Below are positions 8,461 through 18,032 of a stretch of 64,000 nt of DNA, piece after piece. How positions within the stretch are numbered: the stretch's first letter is position 1; the number at the start of each line of letters is the position of its first letter. Origin of the DNA: Pontibacter harenae (GTDB taxonomy: Bacteria; Bacteroidota; Bacteroidia; Cytophagales; Hymenobacteraceae). The translations under genes were made by a program, and so were the position numbers. The notes under the pieces were generated by a model. The model had not been told where the DNA came from and ran no database searches. It saw only the letters and a program-made list of their open reading frames with translations. The stretch lies in contig NZ_JAJJWH010000003.1 in assembly GCF_020907245.1 (NCBI RefSeq), positions 124,001 through 188,000 of the forward strand, read 5' to 3'.

Positions 8461-9492
8461 ATGACAAAGACAGCTTTAGGCCTTAAATCAGGCAAAACTT
8501 TACGGAGAGCCGCCTCCCTTATTCTATCGAGTATGTTGCTTGCCTCTTGTGCAACCACTACTCAAAACACTACAGTAGCCACAACTGAGAACGCTGTTGG
8601 CAACCCGATCATTACGCACAAATATACTGCTGACCCTGCCGCTCTTGTTTACGATGATAAAGTTTACCTGTATGCGGGCCATGACGAAGCGCCTCCCCGC
8701 CACGAAGGCTACGTAATGAACGAATGGTTAGTGTTTTCTTCTCCTGATATGAAGAACTGGACGGAGCATGCCGTACCACTGGATGTTAAAGAATTTAAGT
8801 GGGCGAAATCTGATGCCTGGGCTTCGCATGTGGTAGAACGTAACGGCAAGTTTTACTGGTATTCTACTGTAGAGCACGCCACCATTCCTGGCAAATCTAT
8901 TGGTGTAGCTGTATCCGACAGTCCTATAGGTCCTTTCAAAGATGCTATAGGTTCAGCCCTCATAACCAACGACATGACGAAGCATACCCAAATTTTCTGG
9001 GACGATATTGATCCTGCCGTTTTTATAGACGACAACGGACAGGCTTATATTTTCTGGGGTAACACCGTGTGCCATTACGCAAAGCTGAAGGACAACATGA
9101 TTGAACTGGATGGGCCTATCAAAACTATTCAGCTTCCAAACTTCACAGAAGCACCGTGGGTACATAAGAACAAAGATTGGTACTATTTGTCTTACGCCTA
9201 CCAGTTTCCAGAGAAGACAGCCTATGCTATGAGCCGCAACATCGAAGGACCATGGGAATATAAAGGTATCTTGAACGAGGTAGCTGGTAACTCGAACACC
9301 AATCACCAAGCCATCATAGATTTTAAGGGACAATCATACTTCATTTACCATAACGGCAGCATTCCTACAGATGGAGGTAGCTTCCGTCGTTCTGTCTGTA
9401 TAGATTATTTATACTACAATGAAGATGGCACGATGAAACGTGTGGTTATGACAACAGAAGGGATCAACCCTGTCGCTGTAAAGGCACAATAA
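8461..9492 (+). CDS. GH43 glycosidase (arabinofuranosidase/xylosidase type), lipoprotein
   Basis: The 343-residue protein starts with a signal ending in the lipobox LASC (Cys30). GH43 residues are Asp58 in TADPAAL, Asp184 in DDIDPAVF and Glu230 in FTEAPW. The insert DEAPPRHEGYVMNEWLVFSS after the first blade is typical of short exo-acting GH43 enzymes rather than the endo-arabinanases nearby, so release of single arabinose (or xylose) units is likely. It is the only plus-strand gene of the arabinan block, divergent from GH97, and is followed by its own hairpin terminator. Substrate assignment is inferred from context. Confidence 0.88.
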   Translation: MTKTALGLKSGKTLRRAASLILSSMLLASCATTTQNTTVATTENAVGNPIITHKYTADPAALVYDDKVYLYAGHDEAPPRHEGYVMNEWLVFSSPDMKNWTEHAVPLDVKEFKWAKSDAWASHVVERNGKFYWYSTVEHATIPGKSIGVAVSDSPIGPFKDAIGSALITNDMTKHTQIFWDDIDPAVFIDDNGQAYIFWGNTVCHYAKLKDNMIELDGPIKTIQLPNFTEAPWVHKNKDWYYLSYAYQFPEKTAYAMSRNIEGPWEYKGILNEVAGNSNTNHQAIIDFKGQSYFIYHNGSIPTDGGSFRRSVCIDYLYYNEDGTMKRVVMTTEGINPVAVKAQ

Positions 9493-9505
9493 GCACGTCA
9501 AATTT

Positions 9506-9550
9506 AAAGCCAAACTGGAAGAAGTTTCTTCTTTTCAGTTTGGCTTTGTT
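9506..9550 (+). terminator. terminator of the plus-strand GH43 gene
   Basis: A 12-bp perfect stem AAAGCCAAACTG/CAGTTTGGCTTT (9506-9517 and 9536-9547) is followed by GTTT, 13 bases after the GH43 stop codon. Confidence 0.75.
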
Positions 9551-9712
9551 TATATCCTTACATCATTATTAATCCATACCTACACATTTATTAACCCGTG
9601 TAGCTTCACTAAACGTGTTTTGTCCCTCTCTCGAGTGAGCTGAGGGTAAGGTAAAGCTAGAATGTAGCAATGGGCAAATCTAGTGTCGATAACTAAATAA
9701 GCTAAACTTTAA

Positions 9713-9750
9713 CAAAAAAAGAGAGGCCACCAAAGTGACCTCTCTTTTTT
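9713..9750 (-). terminator. terminator of the GH51 pair
   Basis: GAGAGGCCAC pairs with GTGACCTCTC with one mismatch (9721-9730 and 9735-9744), flanked by A and T runs. The flanking AT-rich arms also pair in part (ATAAGCTAAAC with GTTTAGCTTAT), making a long cruciform-like structure. It lies 20 bases past the GH51 stop on the minus strand and can also stop plus-strand read-through. Confidence 0.7.
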
Positions 9751-9771
9751 GTTTAACGTTTAGCTTATATA

Positions 9772-11769
9772 CTAAGATATTTTAACTCTGATCACGTTTA
9801 CAGAATACGGCTGCAGTTTTAACTGCACTTTGTTGTTCTTTACCTGAATCTGCTTCTGAACTGGGCTAACTGCTTTCGGATTTTCAAAAGAGTTTTCCTG
9901 GTTTAGGTTATCGCTTCTCAATTCAGTATGTGTTCCTCTGTTCTGCAATTTCTTCACACCATCAATCACGAACTCATTGTTCATTTCTTTATCTGATGTG
10001 TTCACTACTTTCAAAATAACTTCGTTCGTCTTTTTATCGATAGAAGCAGAGGCAAATGTATTGTTCTGACCAGTTACTGCTATACCATCTAAAAGAACAG
10101 GTACTACTTGGGTTCCGCTGTTCGTAGAGAATAACTTCTGCACCTGATAGTTTGGAGTTCCGAAAGAGCGAAGGTTATCTACCCAAATCATATCTGGAGT
10201 CCACTGCCAGCCCTCTACGTGAGCAAACAAAGGAGCATAAGAAGCCATTACTACCACATCAGCATTACGCTCCAAGCCAGTCATAAAGGCTGCTTCAGAT
10301 AGCGCTGCATTCCAGTTGTTCCTGTTATCTGGGCTTGCTATGGCTACGGTTTGTGAGGCATACTCTCCTGCGAAAATCTTAGGTCCTTTACGGTCGTAGC
10401 TGTCGTAGCGTGTTGCGTTTTCTTTAAACCACTCTGGTGCACGGTAATAATGCTCGTCAATAATATCTACACGAGTATCTTTCATGCCTCTAAGCGTGGT
10501 ATTCAGGTAATCAAACTCTTCACCGTCAGGAAATGGACCTGTCGTCGTGATAAGCTTGATTTCTGGGTGCTTCTCAGAAAGTACTTTAGCGAATATTTTA
10601 TAGCGCTCAATGTACTGCTCTCCCCACTGCTCGTTACCTACACCTAAGAACTTCATATTGAAAGGCTCAGGATGCCCCATATCAGCACGTTTTTTACCCC
10701 AGGTAGTATTTACACCGCCATTTGCAAACTCGATCAGGTCAAGTGCATCCTGGATGTATGTGTCTAGTTGATCCAAAGGCACAACCTCTCCTGTGTTAAA
10801 CTGGCAAGCCATACCACAGTTCAGAATAGGAAGCGGTTCTGCTCCTATGTCTTCTGACAACTGGAAGTACTCAAAAAAGCCAAGTCCGAAAGACTGATAA
10901 TAGTCAGGTGTAAGGCGGTGGCCAAATTCTGTGTTCCAACGGTTTACAGTTAGCTCTCTGTTTTCAATTGGCCCAATCGTTTTTTTCCACTCAAAGCGCT
11001 CGTCCAGTGTACGGCCTTCTACTATACAACCACCAGGGAACCTGAAGAAGCCAGGCTTCATGTCTGCCAGCAACTGCACCATATCGGCACGTAAACCATT
11101 CGGACGCTGCTTCCAGGTATCCTGCGGGAACAGCGAAATCATGTCCATGTCTACCGTGCCCTTACCTTTTGCCCACACGTTCAAATAAGCTTTCGGTTCG
11201 GTTTCAGTAGCAGTAAAGCTCACGTTATACTTCTTCCACTGTTTGCCCTGCGGTGTTACAGTGGCTGATCCAATAGACTTACCATCTGGGTTTACAAGTT
11301 CCACCACAACGGCTACATTATCGCCCTGAGGCTGTCGTGCTAGTACAGAAAAGTTGTATTGGTTCCCTTTTTTAATGCCCATGCCACGGAAGCCTTCGTT
11401 AGACAAGCCAAAACCTTCGTCAGAACCAGATTCTACTCTGATAAAACGACGGTTCGAAGGGTTGATAGCTTCCTGATTATGCACTAATGCTTTACCAGTA
11501 GTTCCGTTTTTCTTCTGCTCTTTCCACCCCATCATAGGAGTAGCAAACTCAAAAGAACGGTTTTTTACCAGCTCCGCATAAATACCGCCATCAGCACCAA
11601 GGTTAATGTCTTCGAAAAAGATTCCCCACATAGTAGGTTGAATCTCAGCCGTAGGTTGGTTTGCTTTTACGACAAAAGAAGTAGCTTTCTGTGCTGCCAC
11701 GTTAGCCGACATCATACAGGCCACAGCAAGCGCACCAAGCGAAAAATATTTATTTTTCATGTTCGTCAT
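9772..11769 (-). CDS. GH51 alpha-L-arabinofuranosidase with inserted beta-sandwich
   Basis: This 665-residue secreted enzyme (signal about 1-27, MKNKYFSLGALAVACMMSAN...) removes non-reducing alpha-L-arabinofuranosyl residues. Acid/base Glu380 is in GVGNEQWG and nucleophile Glu469 is in FAGEYAS. Residues about 85-215 form a beta-sandwich of the CBM4_9 kind placed between the first barrel strand (MWGIFFEDIN) and the rest of the barrel (FRFPGGCIVEG). A C-terminal beta-domain follows. Start choice: ATG at 11769 gives MTNMKN; the second ATG at 11760 gives a more ordinary signal peptide and may be the real start. It lies 59 bases downstream of the second GH51 gene, so the two probably share a transcript. 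The architecture difference suggests different linkages or chain lengths. Confidence 0.94.
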   Translation of the reverse strand: MTNMKNKYFSLGALAVACMMSANVAAQKATSFVVKANQPTAEIQPTMWGIFFEDINLGADGGIYAELVKNRSFEFATPMMGWKEQKKNGTTGKALVHNQEAINPSNRRFIRVESGSDEGFGLSNEGFRGMGIKKGNQYNFSVLARQPQGDNVAVVVELVNPDGKSIGSATVTPQGKQWKKYNVSFTATETEPKAYLNVWAKGKGTVDMDMISLFPQDTWKQRPNGLRADMVQLLADMKPGFFRFPGGCIVEGRTLDERFEWKKTIGPIENRELTVNRWNTEFGHRLTPDYYQSFGLGFFEYFQLSEDIGAEPLPILNCGMACQFNTGEVVPLDQLDTYIQDALDLIEFANGGVNTTWGKKRADMGHPEPFNMKFLGVGNEQWGEQYIERYKIFAKVLSEKHPEIKLITTTGPFPDGEEFDYLNTTLRGMKDTRVDIIDEHYYRAPEWFKENATRYDSYDRKGPKIFAGEYASQTVAIASPDNRNNWNAALSEAAFMTGLERNADVVVMASYAPLFAHVEGWQWTPDMIWVDNLRSFGTPNYQVQKLFSTNSGTQVVPVLLDGIAVTGQNNTFASASIDKKTNEVILKVVNTSDKEMNNEFVIDGVKKLQNRGTHTELRSDNLNQENSFENPKAVSPVQKQIQVKNNKVQLKLQPYSVNVIRVKIS

Positions 11770-11828
11770 TTAAATTTACAGATAAGGCGAAGCACCTACA
11801 TCACTTGTTATTCTTGACAAGAAACAGA

Positions 11829-13370
11829 TTACTTCAACTCAAGAACAACTACAGAGAAAGGAGGCAATTCTACATTCAGGTTATTACCTCTCAGTTTTGC
11901 TCCTTTAAAGTTTGCTGGCTTAATCTTGTTCGGGTTGTCGAAGCTGTTGTAATCCTGGATGCTTTTGGAAGCAAGTATGCGTCCAGAAACAGACTTAAAC
12001 TTTGAACCCTGTACATCTATGCTGATTTGGTTAGACTTCTTAGGGTCGATGTTTGTAAGTGTAATATGTGTTACACCTTGCTGATCGCGTGAAGCAGATC
12101 CTGATACAGCTGGAAGTTTTTCGTTCCCGAAAGTAAAGTCAGCACTTTTCAACTCAAGCGGAAGGAAAGTAGCATCTTGGTGCACGTTATACATTTCCAT
12201 TACATGGTATGTAGGCGTCAACAGCATTTTCTCATCCTCTGTTAAAATTACAGCTTGCAGCACGTTTATGGCCTGTGCTAGGTTAGCCATTTTCACGCGG
12301 TCGCAGTGATTATTGAAAATATTCAAAGTTGCTCCAGCAATCATCGCATCACGCATCGTGTTCTGCTGATATAGGAAACCAGGGTTAGTTCCTGGCTCTA
12401 CATCATACCATCCACCCCACTCATCTACTACAAGCGCAACTTTGTGCTGCGGATCATATTTTTCCATGATGGCAGTGTGTTTGTTTATCAACTCCTCCAT
12501 AAACAAGGCACTCTTCATTGTCTTGAAATACTGCTCCTCCGAGAATCCTCTTGTTGGTCCTTTTTTGTTCCAGTCAATTACAGAGTAATGGTGCAGTGCA
12601 ACACCTTCTATAAGGTTCTTAGGGATGTTTTTCATCAACACTTCAGTCCAGTTGTAGTCTGCAGAGTTAGCACCAGAGGCAATACGGAAAAGGCCACCAG
12701 AGTTATCCCAGTCGGCTACGAAGGTAGCATACTTGCGGTATTCATTAGCATAGTAGTCAGGTGCCATGTTACCACCACAACCCCAAGCTTCGTTACCTAT
12801 ACCCCAGAACTTCACATTCCAAGGCTTATCTCTACCGTTTTCACGACGAAGCTTTGACATAGGGCTATCGCCTGCGAAGTTAACATACTGTACCCAATCA
12901 GACAGTTCCTGCACAAGGCCTGTTGCCATGTTACCTGCCAAGTAAGGTTCGGCACCTAACAGCTCGCACATGTTCAGGAAGTCGTGTGTACCAAAACTAT
13001 TGTTTTCAGTAACACCTCCCCACCAGCTGTTTACAATTGTTGGTCGCTGATCTTTTGGCCCGATACCATCTTTCCAATGGTAAGTATCGGCAAAACATCC
13101 ACCTGGCCAACGCAGGTTAGGAACCTTCAGCGTTTTTAAAGCCTCTACAACATCGTTTCTTACACCGTTCGTGTTCGGGATTTTTGTATTGTCCTCACCT
13201 ACATAAAAGCCACCATAAATACTGCGGCCCAAATGCTCAGCAAAATGGCCATATATATGTCTGCTGATTTTAAGGTTAGGATCACTGGGTGCATTTAATT
13301 TGCCTGTATTCTGTGCATAGCCTGTAAGGCTACAAAAAAGCACCATTAAGCTTAAAAGTTTCTTTTTCAT
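11829..13370 (-). CDS. GH51 alpha-L-arabinofuranosidase, compact form
   Basis: The 513-residue enzyme has a cleavable signal (MKKKLLSLMVLFCSLTGYA-Q) and the minimal GH51 plan of barrel plus C-terminal beta-sandwich, without the insert of its neighbour. Acid/base Glu194 is in WGIGNEAWG and nucleophile Glu317 is in VVDEWGG; LRWPGGCFAD (87-96) is the usual active-site loop. It hydrolyses terminal arabinofuranose from arabinan or arabino-oligosaccharides, probably in the periplasm. It is first in a two-gene unit with the larger GH51. A candidate AraR operator sits 40 bases upstream of its start. The two genes are only distantly alike, so they are not a recent duplication. Confidence 0.95.
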   Translation of the reverse strand: MKKKLLSLMVLFCSLTGYAQNTGKLNAPSDPNLKISRHIYGHFAEHLGRSIYGGFYVGEDNTKIPNTNGVRNDVVEALKTLKVPNLRWPGGCFADTYHWKDGIGPKDQRPTIVNSWWGGVTENNSFGTHDFLNMCELLGAEPYLAGNMATGLVQELSDWVQYVNFAGDSPMSKLRRENGRDKPWNVKFWGIGNEAWGCGGNMAPDYYANEYRKYATFVADWDNSGGLFRIASGANSADYNWTEVLMKNIPKNLIEGVALHHYSVIDWNKKGPTRGFSEEQYFKTMKSALFMEELINKHTAIMEKYDPQHKVALVVDEWGGWYDVEPGTNPGFLYQQNTMRDAMIAGATLNIFNNHCDRVKMANLAQAINVLQAVILTEDEKMLLTPTYHVMEMYNVHQDATFLPLELKSADFTFGNEKLPAVSGSASRDQQGVTHITLTNIDPKKSNQISIDVQGSKFKSVSGRILASKSIQDYNSFDNPNKIKPANFKGAKLRGNNLNVELPPFSVVVLELK

Positions 13371-13400
13371 TCCTTTGATTTATTGTTTTAAAGAAGTGGT

Positions 13401-13427
13401 ATTTATAAATGTAAAATTAACGCTTAT
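13401..13427 (-). promoter_or_regulatory. candidate AraR operator (site B) before the GH51 pair
   Basis: Minus-strand GCGT-TAATTT-TACA-TTTATA, 40 bases from the GH51 start, fits GYGT-N6-KACA and extends to the TACATTTWT shoulder seen at sites C, E and F. Confidence 0.5.
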
Positions 13428-13657
13428 AAATATAGCGGATTAATAAGCTTAAAAACAAGTAAAATTTGATTGTTCATTTACTAACTTCAACTTAATCGTT
13501 GGTTATGAGTGATTAATACCTTACCAACTATCTGTAGCTTTTATTCTTTAAGCTTTCACAGCAATCTATTTTTCGTACTTCTACCTTAGATTTGGAGCTT
13601 ATAGCTCACATATTAATAGTTATCTGAAAAGGTTGTTTGTACCTAGATAACTAATGA

Positions 13658-15229
13658 TCACTGCACTTTCTTCCCCCAAACAGGTAAACCACCTGAGGTT
13701 AGACCCGAAAAAGTAAGCGTAACTTTTCTTGGGGAAGCTTCCCAATCCCAAGCATTTGTAACTAAGTAATCTTTTCCATTTATCATCAGTACACCTCTGT
13801 TACTATCGAATGCCCATGTTCCTGATGCAGACCCACTTACTCTTTTATCAGCTGAAAGTGTTATTTTAGATGATTTTTGTATTGTTCTGTACTGATACTG
13901 CATTGTAATCTGCTCCCACGTACCTACTAAAGCTTCTTCAGTTATACTTGTTTCTGGTACTCCAGCATATCTTTCAGGCATAACTACTGGCCAGCCATCG
14001 CTTGTCCATTTAAGTTGCCTCACCTGCCCCATCATAACGGCATTAGACACATTGATACCAGCTAAACCTTCAGGTAAACGACCTTGAGAAGAGAAATACC
14101 ACTCACCCGTGGAAGGATCTTGGAAAACAGCACAATGAGAAATACCTACCCAGCCTGGATGTCCATTAAAAGCATATGGGTGTGTTAACATAGGCCATGA
14201 CTCTGCGCCATTTGTTACATTTCCGCCGTCTATACCAATGTATGGTCCCGCTATGTTTCTGGAACGTGCTACACGTGTGTTGTAGGCAACAGAAAGCTCA
14301 TCGTAAGCCAAAAACAGATAATAATATCCTGTAACCTCATTATAAACAATTTCAGGAGCTTCTAATCCTTGCCAGCGATTGGTATTGACATTGCCACGTC
14401 CAGCAATACGAACACCATGATCGTCGATGGTTTCGAGTTTATCTGGTTTACCTGTTATTGGGTTAAGTTTTAATGCAGCAATACCACTATGCCAGGAGCC
14501 ATAAATCAACCAATGCTCTCCTTCTGGTGTCTCAATAAAACTTGGATCAATAGCATTGAATTTATAGTATCCGTTCCAGTCATTCCCTCCACCTCTGTGA
14601 TAATCTACAACACCATCAGGTTCTGAGCTTACAACCATACCTTTATCAGTCCAGACATTACTGGCCAAATCATCTGTTTCTGCAAGACCAATGAAAGCAC
14701 GCTCTGACCAAGATGTATTAGGATCTGAACCTACAATGGGATTATCGACTACTATACTGTAGTACAACCTAAATTTATTACCGACTTTCCGTATGTTGGG
14801 TGCCCAGAACCCATAGTTAGGATTAGCTATTGGAGGGAGATTGATACGTGCTCTTTTATTATTCAGGCTATCTTTTACCCATGCAGGAGGGCTAGAAAAA
14901 GCCATTCCCATGAACTCCCAGTTCACTAAATCTTTTGAACGCCTATATGGGTAGTGTCCTTTTCCAGCATGTGCATTCCCATAAGACGCATCAGTTTGAT
15001 ACATGTAGTAGTACTCCCCGCTTTTGGCGACAGTTGGGTCATGTACATTCGCTAAATTCCACTGAGAACGATTAGCCCATGATGCAATTGGTGTGTAATT
15101 ATCTGGATAAGTAGGTCCGTCAAACTCTTCAACCTCAGGTTTTGGTACATCTGGTTCTGTAGAGCTTTTTTCGCAGCCCATAATGCTAAACAACAGGCAT
15201 GCGGCAATTATAGTTGTTAGACTTTTCAT
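13658..15229 (-). CDS. GH43 endo-arabinanase-like lipoprotein with C-terminal beta-domain
   Basis: The 523-residue protein is anchored at Cys19 (SIMGC). The propeller carries Asp64 in HDPTV, Asp228 in AIDPSF and Glu290 in LEAPEI, the GH43 catalytic set. The long loops (GHYPYRRSK, VVDYHRGGGNDWNGYYKF) are typical of the two-domain endo-arabinanases related to the Bacillus AbnB type. From about residue 438 (LVGTWEQI...) to the end there is a small beta-barrel domain of the kind that closes these enzymes. It probably sits on the cell surface and makes the first cuts in arabinan for SusD/SusC capture. It is separated from the SusCD operon by the terminator at 15431-15482, so it needs its own promoter in 15230-15430, where no AraR-like site was found. 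Confidence 0.87.
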   Translation of the reverse strand: MKSLTTIIAACLLFSIMGCEKSSTEPDVPKPEVEEFDGPTYPDNYTPIASWANRSQWNLANVHDPTVAKSGEYYYMYQTDASYGNAHAGKGHYPYRRSKDLVNWEFMGMAFSSPPAWVKDSLNNKRARINLPPIANPNYGFWAPNIRKVGNKFRLYYSIVVDNPIVGSDPNTSWSERAFIGLAETDDLASNVWTDKGMVVSSEPDGVVDYHRGGGNDWNGYYKFNAIDPSFIETPEGEHWLIYGSWHSGIAALKLNPITGKPDKLETIDDHGVRIAGRGNVNTNRWQGLEAPEIVYNEVTGYYYLFLAYDELSVAYNTRVARSRNIAGPYIGIDGGNVTNGAESWPMLTHPYAFNGHPGWVGISHCAVFQDPSTGEWYFSSQGRLPEGLAGINVSNAVMMGQVRQLKWTSDGWPVVMPERYAGVPETSITEEALVGTWEQITMQYQYRTIQKSSKITLSADKRVSGSASGTWAFDSNRGVLMINGKDYLVTNAWDWEASPRKVTLTFSGLTSGGLPVWGKKVQ

Positions 15230-15430
15230 TCGCTAGTATTCTTTCCCTCAATCTTTATTGAAACCCGTTTTAAGCAGACCAATTAAAACTCCAACCTTAC
15301 AACTGTTGCCACTATGTAAATCAGAGCCTACCTATTGAACCCGTTTTACGCCCACTTTCTATATTAGATAGACATAGGAGAACTTCTAGCAAAGTAGTCT
15401 ATTATGGTCATCATTTAGATATAAATGGGC

Positions 15431-15482
15431 AAAAAAAAATTCGGCTGCCAAGTTTGTAGAATTTACAGTTTGGCAGCCGAAT
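15431..15482 (-). terminator. terminator of the arabinan SusCD operon
   Basis: A 13-bp stem (15439-15451 pairing with 15470-15482, ATTCGGCTGCCAA) with an 18-base loop is followed in minus sense by a run of nine T. It begins 12 bases past the stop of the DUF3823-type gene. Confidence 0.85.
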
Positions 15483-15493
15483 AGAATTTAAAT

Positions 15494-16174
15494 TTAGTTT
15501 AACTCAACCCTATGAACAGGTGTATAGAGCATTTCCTCAATGCCTGCTATTTTCAAACCTACTCGGGCAAACACATAACCCTTGCTCACAAGATTTGCAG
15601 GAACAGTTAAACTCATCGTCTTGGTCTCTTCAAGTGTAGCTGGGTCTGGCCACCAAATATCTGTAACAGCCGCCCAGTTTTGTGCATCTACAATTGTAGT
15701 ACCGCTTAAATAATAAGTTATTCTTTCCAGTTCTCTTCCAGCGGTTACTTGGTTCACATCAACTGTAGTTGTGATCACATTTCCGCTTAGTTGGAACGTC
15801 TCATTCTGGATGTTAAAATAAGGCTGAACTGGCACATCAATTGTTGTCGAGCCATTTACCTGAACATTAAGGCTATCTGTGTTGTTAACCCAAGGTCCAT
15901 TTCCAGGAAGTAAAACCAGTTTATAATTCCCATCAAACAAAGTAGCCGAGTATGTTCCGTCTTGGGCTACATATACTGGTATCTTTTCAAAATTTTGATA
16001 TCCTCTCTGCCACAGTTCTAATTGCACTCCATTACTTCTTAGGTTTACAGGCTCTCCATTATAAACAACACGGCCTGTTAGTGTTGATGTAGGTGGCTCA
16101 TAATTATCTTTCTCACAACCTGTCAACACCACGACTAAGGCTGCTATTAAGTACGATATTGCTCTAATTTTCAT
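15494..16174 (-). CDS. DUF3823-type lipoprotein, SusCD accessory
   Basis: The 226-residue lipoprotein (Cys20 in LTGC) has an N-terminal carboxypeptidase-regulatory-like beta-sandwich (TLTGRVVYNGEPV, then GTYSATLFDGNYKLVLLPGNGPW) and a second beta-domain (about 115-226). This is the arrangement I recall as DUF3823, found directly after susD in many Bacteroidota loci. It is probably surface-exposed and may bind glycan, as SusE/SusF-type proteins do; no catalytic motif is visible. It starts 8 bases after the SusD stop codon and is the last gene before the operon terminator. Role is inferred from position. Confidence 0.8.
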   Translation of the reverse strand: MKIRAISYLIAALVVVLTGCEKDNYEPPTSTLTGRVVYNGEPVNLRSNGVQLELWQRGYQNFEKIPVYVAQDGTYSATLFDGNYKLVLLPGNGPWVNNTDSLNVQVNGSTTIDVPVQPYFNIQNETFQLSGNVITTTVDVNQVTAGRELERITYYLSGTTIVDAQNWAAVTDIWWPDPATLEETKTMSLTVPANLVSKGYVFARVGLKIAGIEEMLYTPVHRVELN

Positions 16175-16182
16175 ATCTACTA

Positions 16183-18021
16183 TTAATGAAATGGATTTCT
16201 AACAATTTTAGGATTATTATTAATTACTACTTGATCGATAGATGAGTAGTAATTACCAAGTCGGAAAAGATGCGGAGAAACAAACCTCGGAGCCACCATC
16301 TTCATAAATATGTATTTATTGTGTTGCGGCGTACCAGGGCGTATTACACGATAAGGGTACAAAGCATACACACTCGCATCAGGGTTACTGGCACTACCGT
16401 CCCAGATTTCATGCGCAATTCTCCAGCGCTTAACATCCCACACACGATGATCTTCAAAAGCAAGTTCTACTCTACGCTCGTTTCTTAGCCTCTCTATAGT
16501 TAATGAGGAAAGACTATTTGCACCAAATCCTGCTCTTTCCCTAACTTGGTTTACATAGCCTACTGCCTCATCTTCCAATTCCAGTTCAAGGGCCGCCTCA
16601 GCTGCGTTTAATAACACCTCAGCGTAACGGAACCTTACCCACCACATAGTACTCAACTGGCTTCTAGATCCAGCACCAGCCTGTGCATCCAAATATTTTC
16701 TTAGATAGAATCCTGTGTTGGTAGTTTCTAGTTGAGAGCGTCGTGGGCCATCGGCACCTGTAAGCAATCCGCCATCGGTATAAGTAGACCCTAGTGGGCC
16801 TTCAACTACTTCATAGCTACTACCGTTCCATACCACTACACCTGCTTGTATCTCAGCTTCTATACCTCTAAAAGAGCTTCCTGGATAAATAACAGTTCCA
16901 TACAAGCGTGCATCTTTATTTGCAAAGATATCTTCAGGATTTTCGTAATAAATATAATCACTGTTATCAGCTGTTCTGGTTTGCAGTGTCCCCTCAGACC
17001 CATCTAAATACTCATAGCTTTCTACTAAATTTAGTGAAGGAGTAATAGCACTTGGGCTAAGGTTATCCTCTCTTGCAGAGAAGAAGATGTTGTCGAAAGT
17101 AAAGAAGTGTGTTTTACCTACTGCAAAATCCTGTGCCCAGATTACTTCAGGATTAGCTGACTTTTTAGCTATAGCCTCATAGAAGTTTTCGCCTAGATCT
17201 GGATTACCTTGATATAAACTATAGGCACCAGAGTTAATAATTTCTTTTGATGCTTCCAGCGATTCTTGAAAATAACCTTCTGCTCTAGCTGCTGGAATTC
17301 CAACCTCACCACCAGGGGTAGTTATGGGAGCCGCCAACTGATTATTATACTTAGCAAGCGAACCTGCATAAAGCATAGCTCTTGATTTGAGCGCCAAAGC
17401 CGTGAACTTATTGGCTCTTGTATTACTGCCAGTATTTCCAAGTTGGTCTTTTATCGCCTCAACTTCGCTTGAAATAAAGTCATAAACCTCTTCCTCTTTG
17501 CTTCTTGGAATTTGTAATGGAGTAGGATCACCACTGAAATCATATATAAGCTGAGTAGTAACCAAGGGTACTCCACCCATTCTTTTTACCAATTCAAAAT
17601 AATTGTAGGCTCTTAAGAACCGTAACTCTGCCACAAACTCACTTTTTTGAGTTTCTGTAAGAGATGTGGAAGCAGTGATGTTTTCAATTGCCAAATTTAT
17701 GTCTCTGATAAGGCCGTAATCCCATAGCCTCCATCTGTCATAACCATAGTTTGGCAAATTGTTTCTCCACTCATCAACACCAAAACCAGACCACAAGGCA
17801 TCATCATATTCTGCAAAAGCCTGCCAGCCTACAGTTAGAGATTGGTGTGCTGGTAACCTGTTGTAGAAGTTAGCCAGCACAGCTGTAATTATTTGAGGGT
17901 CATTCCAGGTCTGCTCATCTGTTATGATTGTTTGTGGTTCTCGATCCAACCAGTCCTCTTCACAAGAAGTAGCAGAAAACAAGGTAGCGCCCAAAAGAAT
18001 GCACTTAAATATATTTTTCAT
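16183..18021 (-). CDS. SusD/RagB outer-membrane glycan-binding lipoprotein (arabinan)
   Basis: The 612-residue lipoprotein (Cys20 in ATSC) has the SusD layout: N-terminal EEDWLDREPQTIITDEQTW, TPR-like helices (FVAELRFLRAYNYFELVKRMGGVPL, a highly conserved SusD segment), and the C-terminal VRERAGF...LRNERRVELAFEDHRVWDVKRWR block. SusD lids its SusC partner and captures oligosaccharides. It is encoded 11 bases after susC. The enzymes on both sides make arabinan oligosaccharides the likely ligand. Confidence 0.95.
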   Translation of the reverse strand: MKNIFKCILLGATLFSATSCEEDWLDREPQTIITDEQTWNDPQIITAVLANFYNRLPAHQSLTVGWQAFAEYDDALWSGFGVDEWRNNLPNYGYDRWRLWDYGLIRDINLAIENITASTSLTETQKSEFVAELRFLRAYNYFELVKRMGGVPLVTTQLIYDFSGDPTPLQIPRSKEEEVYDFISSEVEAIKDQLGNTGSNTRANKFTALALKSRAMLYAGSLAKYNNQLAAPITTPGGEVGIPAARAEGYFQESLEASKEIINSGAYSLYQGNPDLGENFYEAIAKKSANPEVIWAQDFAVGKTHFFTFDNIFFSAREDNLSPSAITPSLNLVESYEYLDGSEGTLQTRTADNSDYIYYENPEDIFANKDARLYGTVIYPGSSFRGIEAEIQAGVVVWNGSSYEVVEGPLGSTYTDGGLLTGADGPRRSQLETTNTGFYLRKYLDAQAGAGSRSQLSTMWWVRFRYAEVLLNAAEAALELELEDEAVGYVNQVRERAGFGANSLSSLTIERLRNERRVELAFEDHRVWDVKRWRIAHEIWDGSASNPDASVYALYPYRVIRPGTPQHNKYIFMKMVAPRFVSPHLFRLGNYYSSIDQVVINNNPKIVRNPFH

Positions 18022-18032
18022 CTGAAAATCAA

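Noticed and set aside
15455-15467. TGT-N7-ACA resembling the AraR-like site
   Set aside because: It lies in the loop of the intrinsic terminator after the DUF3823-type gene, lacks the GYGT half and the TACATTT shoulder, and is far from a start codon.
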